Positions 14,271 through 14,396 of a DNA stretch of 14,396 nt are shown here, in pieces; the stretch's first letter is position 1, and every line of letters begins with the position of its first letter. A program made the position numbers and the translations under genes. Below the pieces are notes generated by a model that had not been told where the DNA came from, did not search any database, and saw only the letters and a program-made list of their open reading frames with translations. Source of the DNA: Chloroflexota bacterium (GTDB lineage Bacteria > Chloroflexota > UBA11872); the NCBI GenBank assembly GCA_028875175.1, contig JAPPFO010000303.1:1-14396 (forward strand), in the 5' to 3' direction.

Positions 14271-14278
14271 ACGCGGCA

Positions 14279-14304
14279 ACCGGCGAGCTTGCTCGCCACG
14301 GTTT
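14279..14304 (+). terminator. Hairpin after the binding-protein gene, probable terminator or attenuator
   Basis: GGCGAGC (14282-14288) and GCTCGCC (14291-14297) are perfect complements around TT, flanked by ACC and GGTTT. It begins nine bases after the stop. Such hairpins are common between a binding-protein gene and its permease genes. The T-tract is only three bases and the sequence then degrades, so function is uncertain. Confidence 0.5.
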
Positions 14305-14305
14305 C

Positions 14306-14396
14306 GGGGGGGGGGGGGGGCGGGGCCCCCCCGCGGGTTTTGGGGGGGTGTTGGAGGGTGTGGCGGGGGGGGCCCGGGGAGGGGGGGTGGAAGAAA
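14306..14396. other. G-rich low-complexity contig end, probable sequencing/assembly artefact
   Basis: A run of about 15 G is followed by further G and C runs with almost no normal coding composition, unlike any other part of the window. Such poly-G ends are typical of no-signal calls in two-colour sequencing chemistry or a failed assembly edge. I would not interpret it biologically. Confidence 0.75.

Noticed and set aside
13236..14279. 347-codon minus-strand open frame opposite the binding-protein gene
   Set aside because: The plus strand encodes an unmistakable lipoprotein binding protein with a good RBS; the antisense frame reads as non-specific sequence.
1..14396. tRNA, rRNA, CRISPR or insertion sequence
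   Set aside because: I saw no cloverleaf, regularly spaced repeat array, transposase or terminal inverted repeat pair on either strand.

Overview
The window is GC-rich (roughly two thirds G+C by eye), densely coding bacterial DNA with 13 protein genes and no RNA gene, CRISPR array or mobile element that I can see. The gene mix is two sulfatases, a DUF2071 protein, two Amidohydrolase-2 family proteins, RDD membrane proteins, a sugar isomerase-like TIM barrel, a Gfo/Idh/MocA oxidoreductase, a mandelate racemase/enolase-type dehydratase, an RraA-type aldolase, ThuA, a transaldolase-like aldolase and an amino-acid binding lipoprotein. This resembles the catabolic accessory gene content of uncultured, often marine or sponge-associated Chloroflexota (SAR202/Dehalococcoidia-like). 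That placement is an inference; Poribacteria, Planctomycetota or Actinobacteriota-like hosts are not excluded. The last ~90 bases (14306-14396) are G-homopolymer-rich and look like a degraded contig end.

Layout. (1) 1-751, minus: a sulfatase cut by the left edge, divergent from (2) 888-1607, DUF2071, and 1690-3051, a second and different sulfatase, both plus. (3) 3101-6642, all minus: reading downstream, a double-RDD membrane protein, a single-RDD membrane protein, a metal-ligand-deficient amidohydrolase homologue and, 4 nt after its stop, an intact amidohydrolase. (4) 6936-9177, plus: a xylose-isomerase-like TIM barrel protein followed 31 nt later by a Gfo/Idh/MocA oxidoreductase. (5) 9259-11272, minus: RraA-type aldolase then enolase-superfamily dehydratase, 16 nt apart. 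(6) 11426-14270, plus: ThuA, a transaldolase/FSA-like aldolase, and an AapJ-like binding lipoprotein whose permease genes would lie beyond the contig end.

How the genes may work together (inference): two apparently cytoplasmic sulfatases could remove sulfate from small imported esters. The TIM barrel/Gfo-Idh-MocA pair and ThuA suggest oxidation and rearrangement or elimination of sugars or glycosides through keto-sugar intermediates. The dehydratase plus RraA-type aldolase form a plausible non-phosphorylative sugar-acid route: aldonate to 2-keto-3-deoxy acid, then retro-aldol cleavage to pyruvate plus an aldehyde. The FSA-like aldolase could act on a related ketose. Nothing here proves a single pathway, because the genes lie in at least five transcription units.

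The most unusual points are the active/inactive amidohydrolase tandem, the natural His-rich N-terminus of the active member, the double-RDD gene whose RDD homology runs upstream of any usable start codon into a hairpin-rich leader, and short identical boxes (an 11-mer and a 12-mer) upstream of four plus-strand genes that look like -10 promoter elements.
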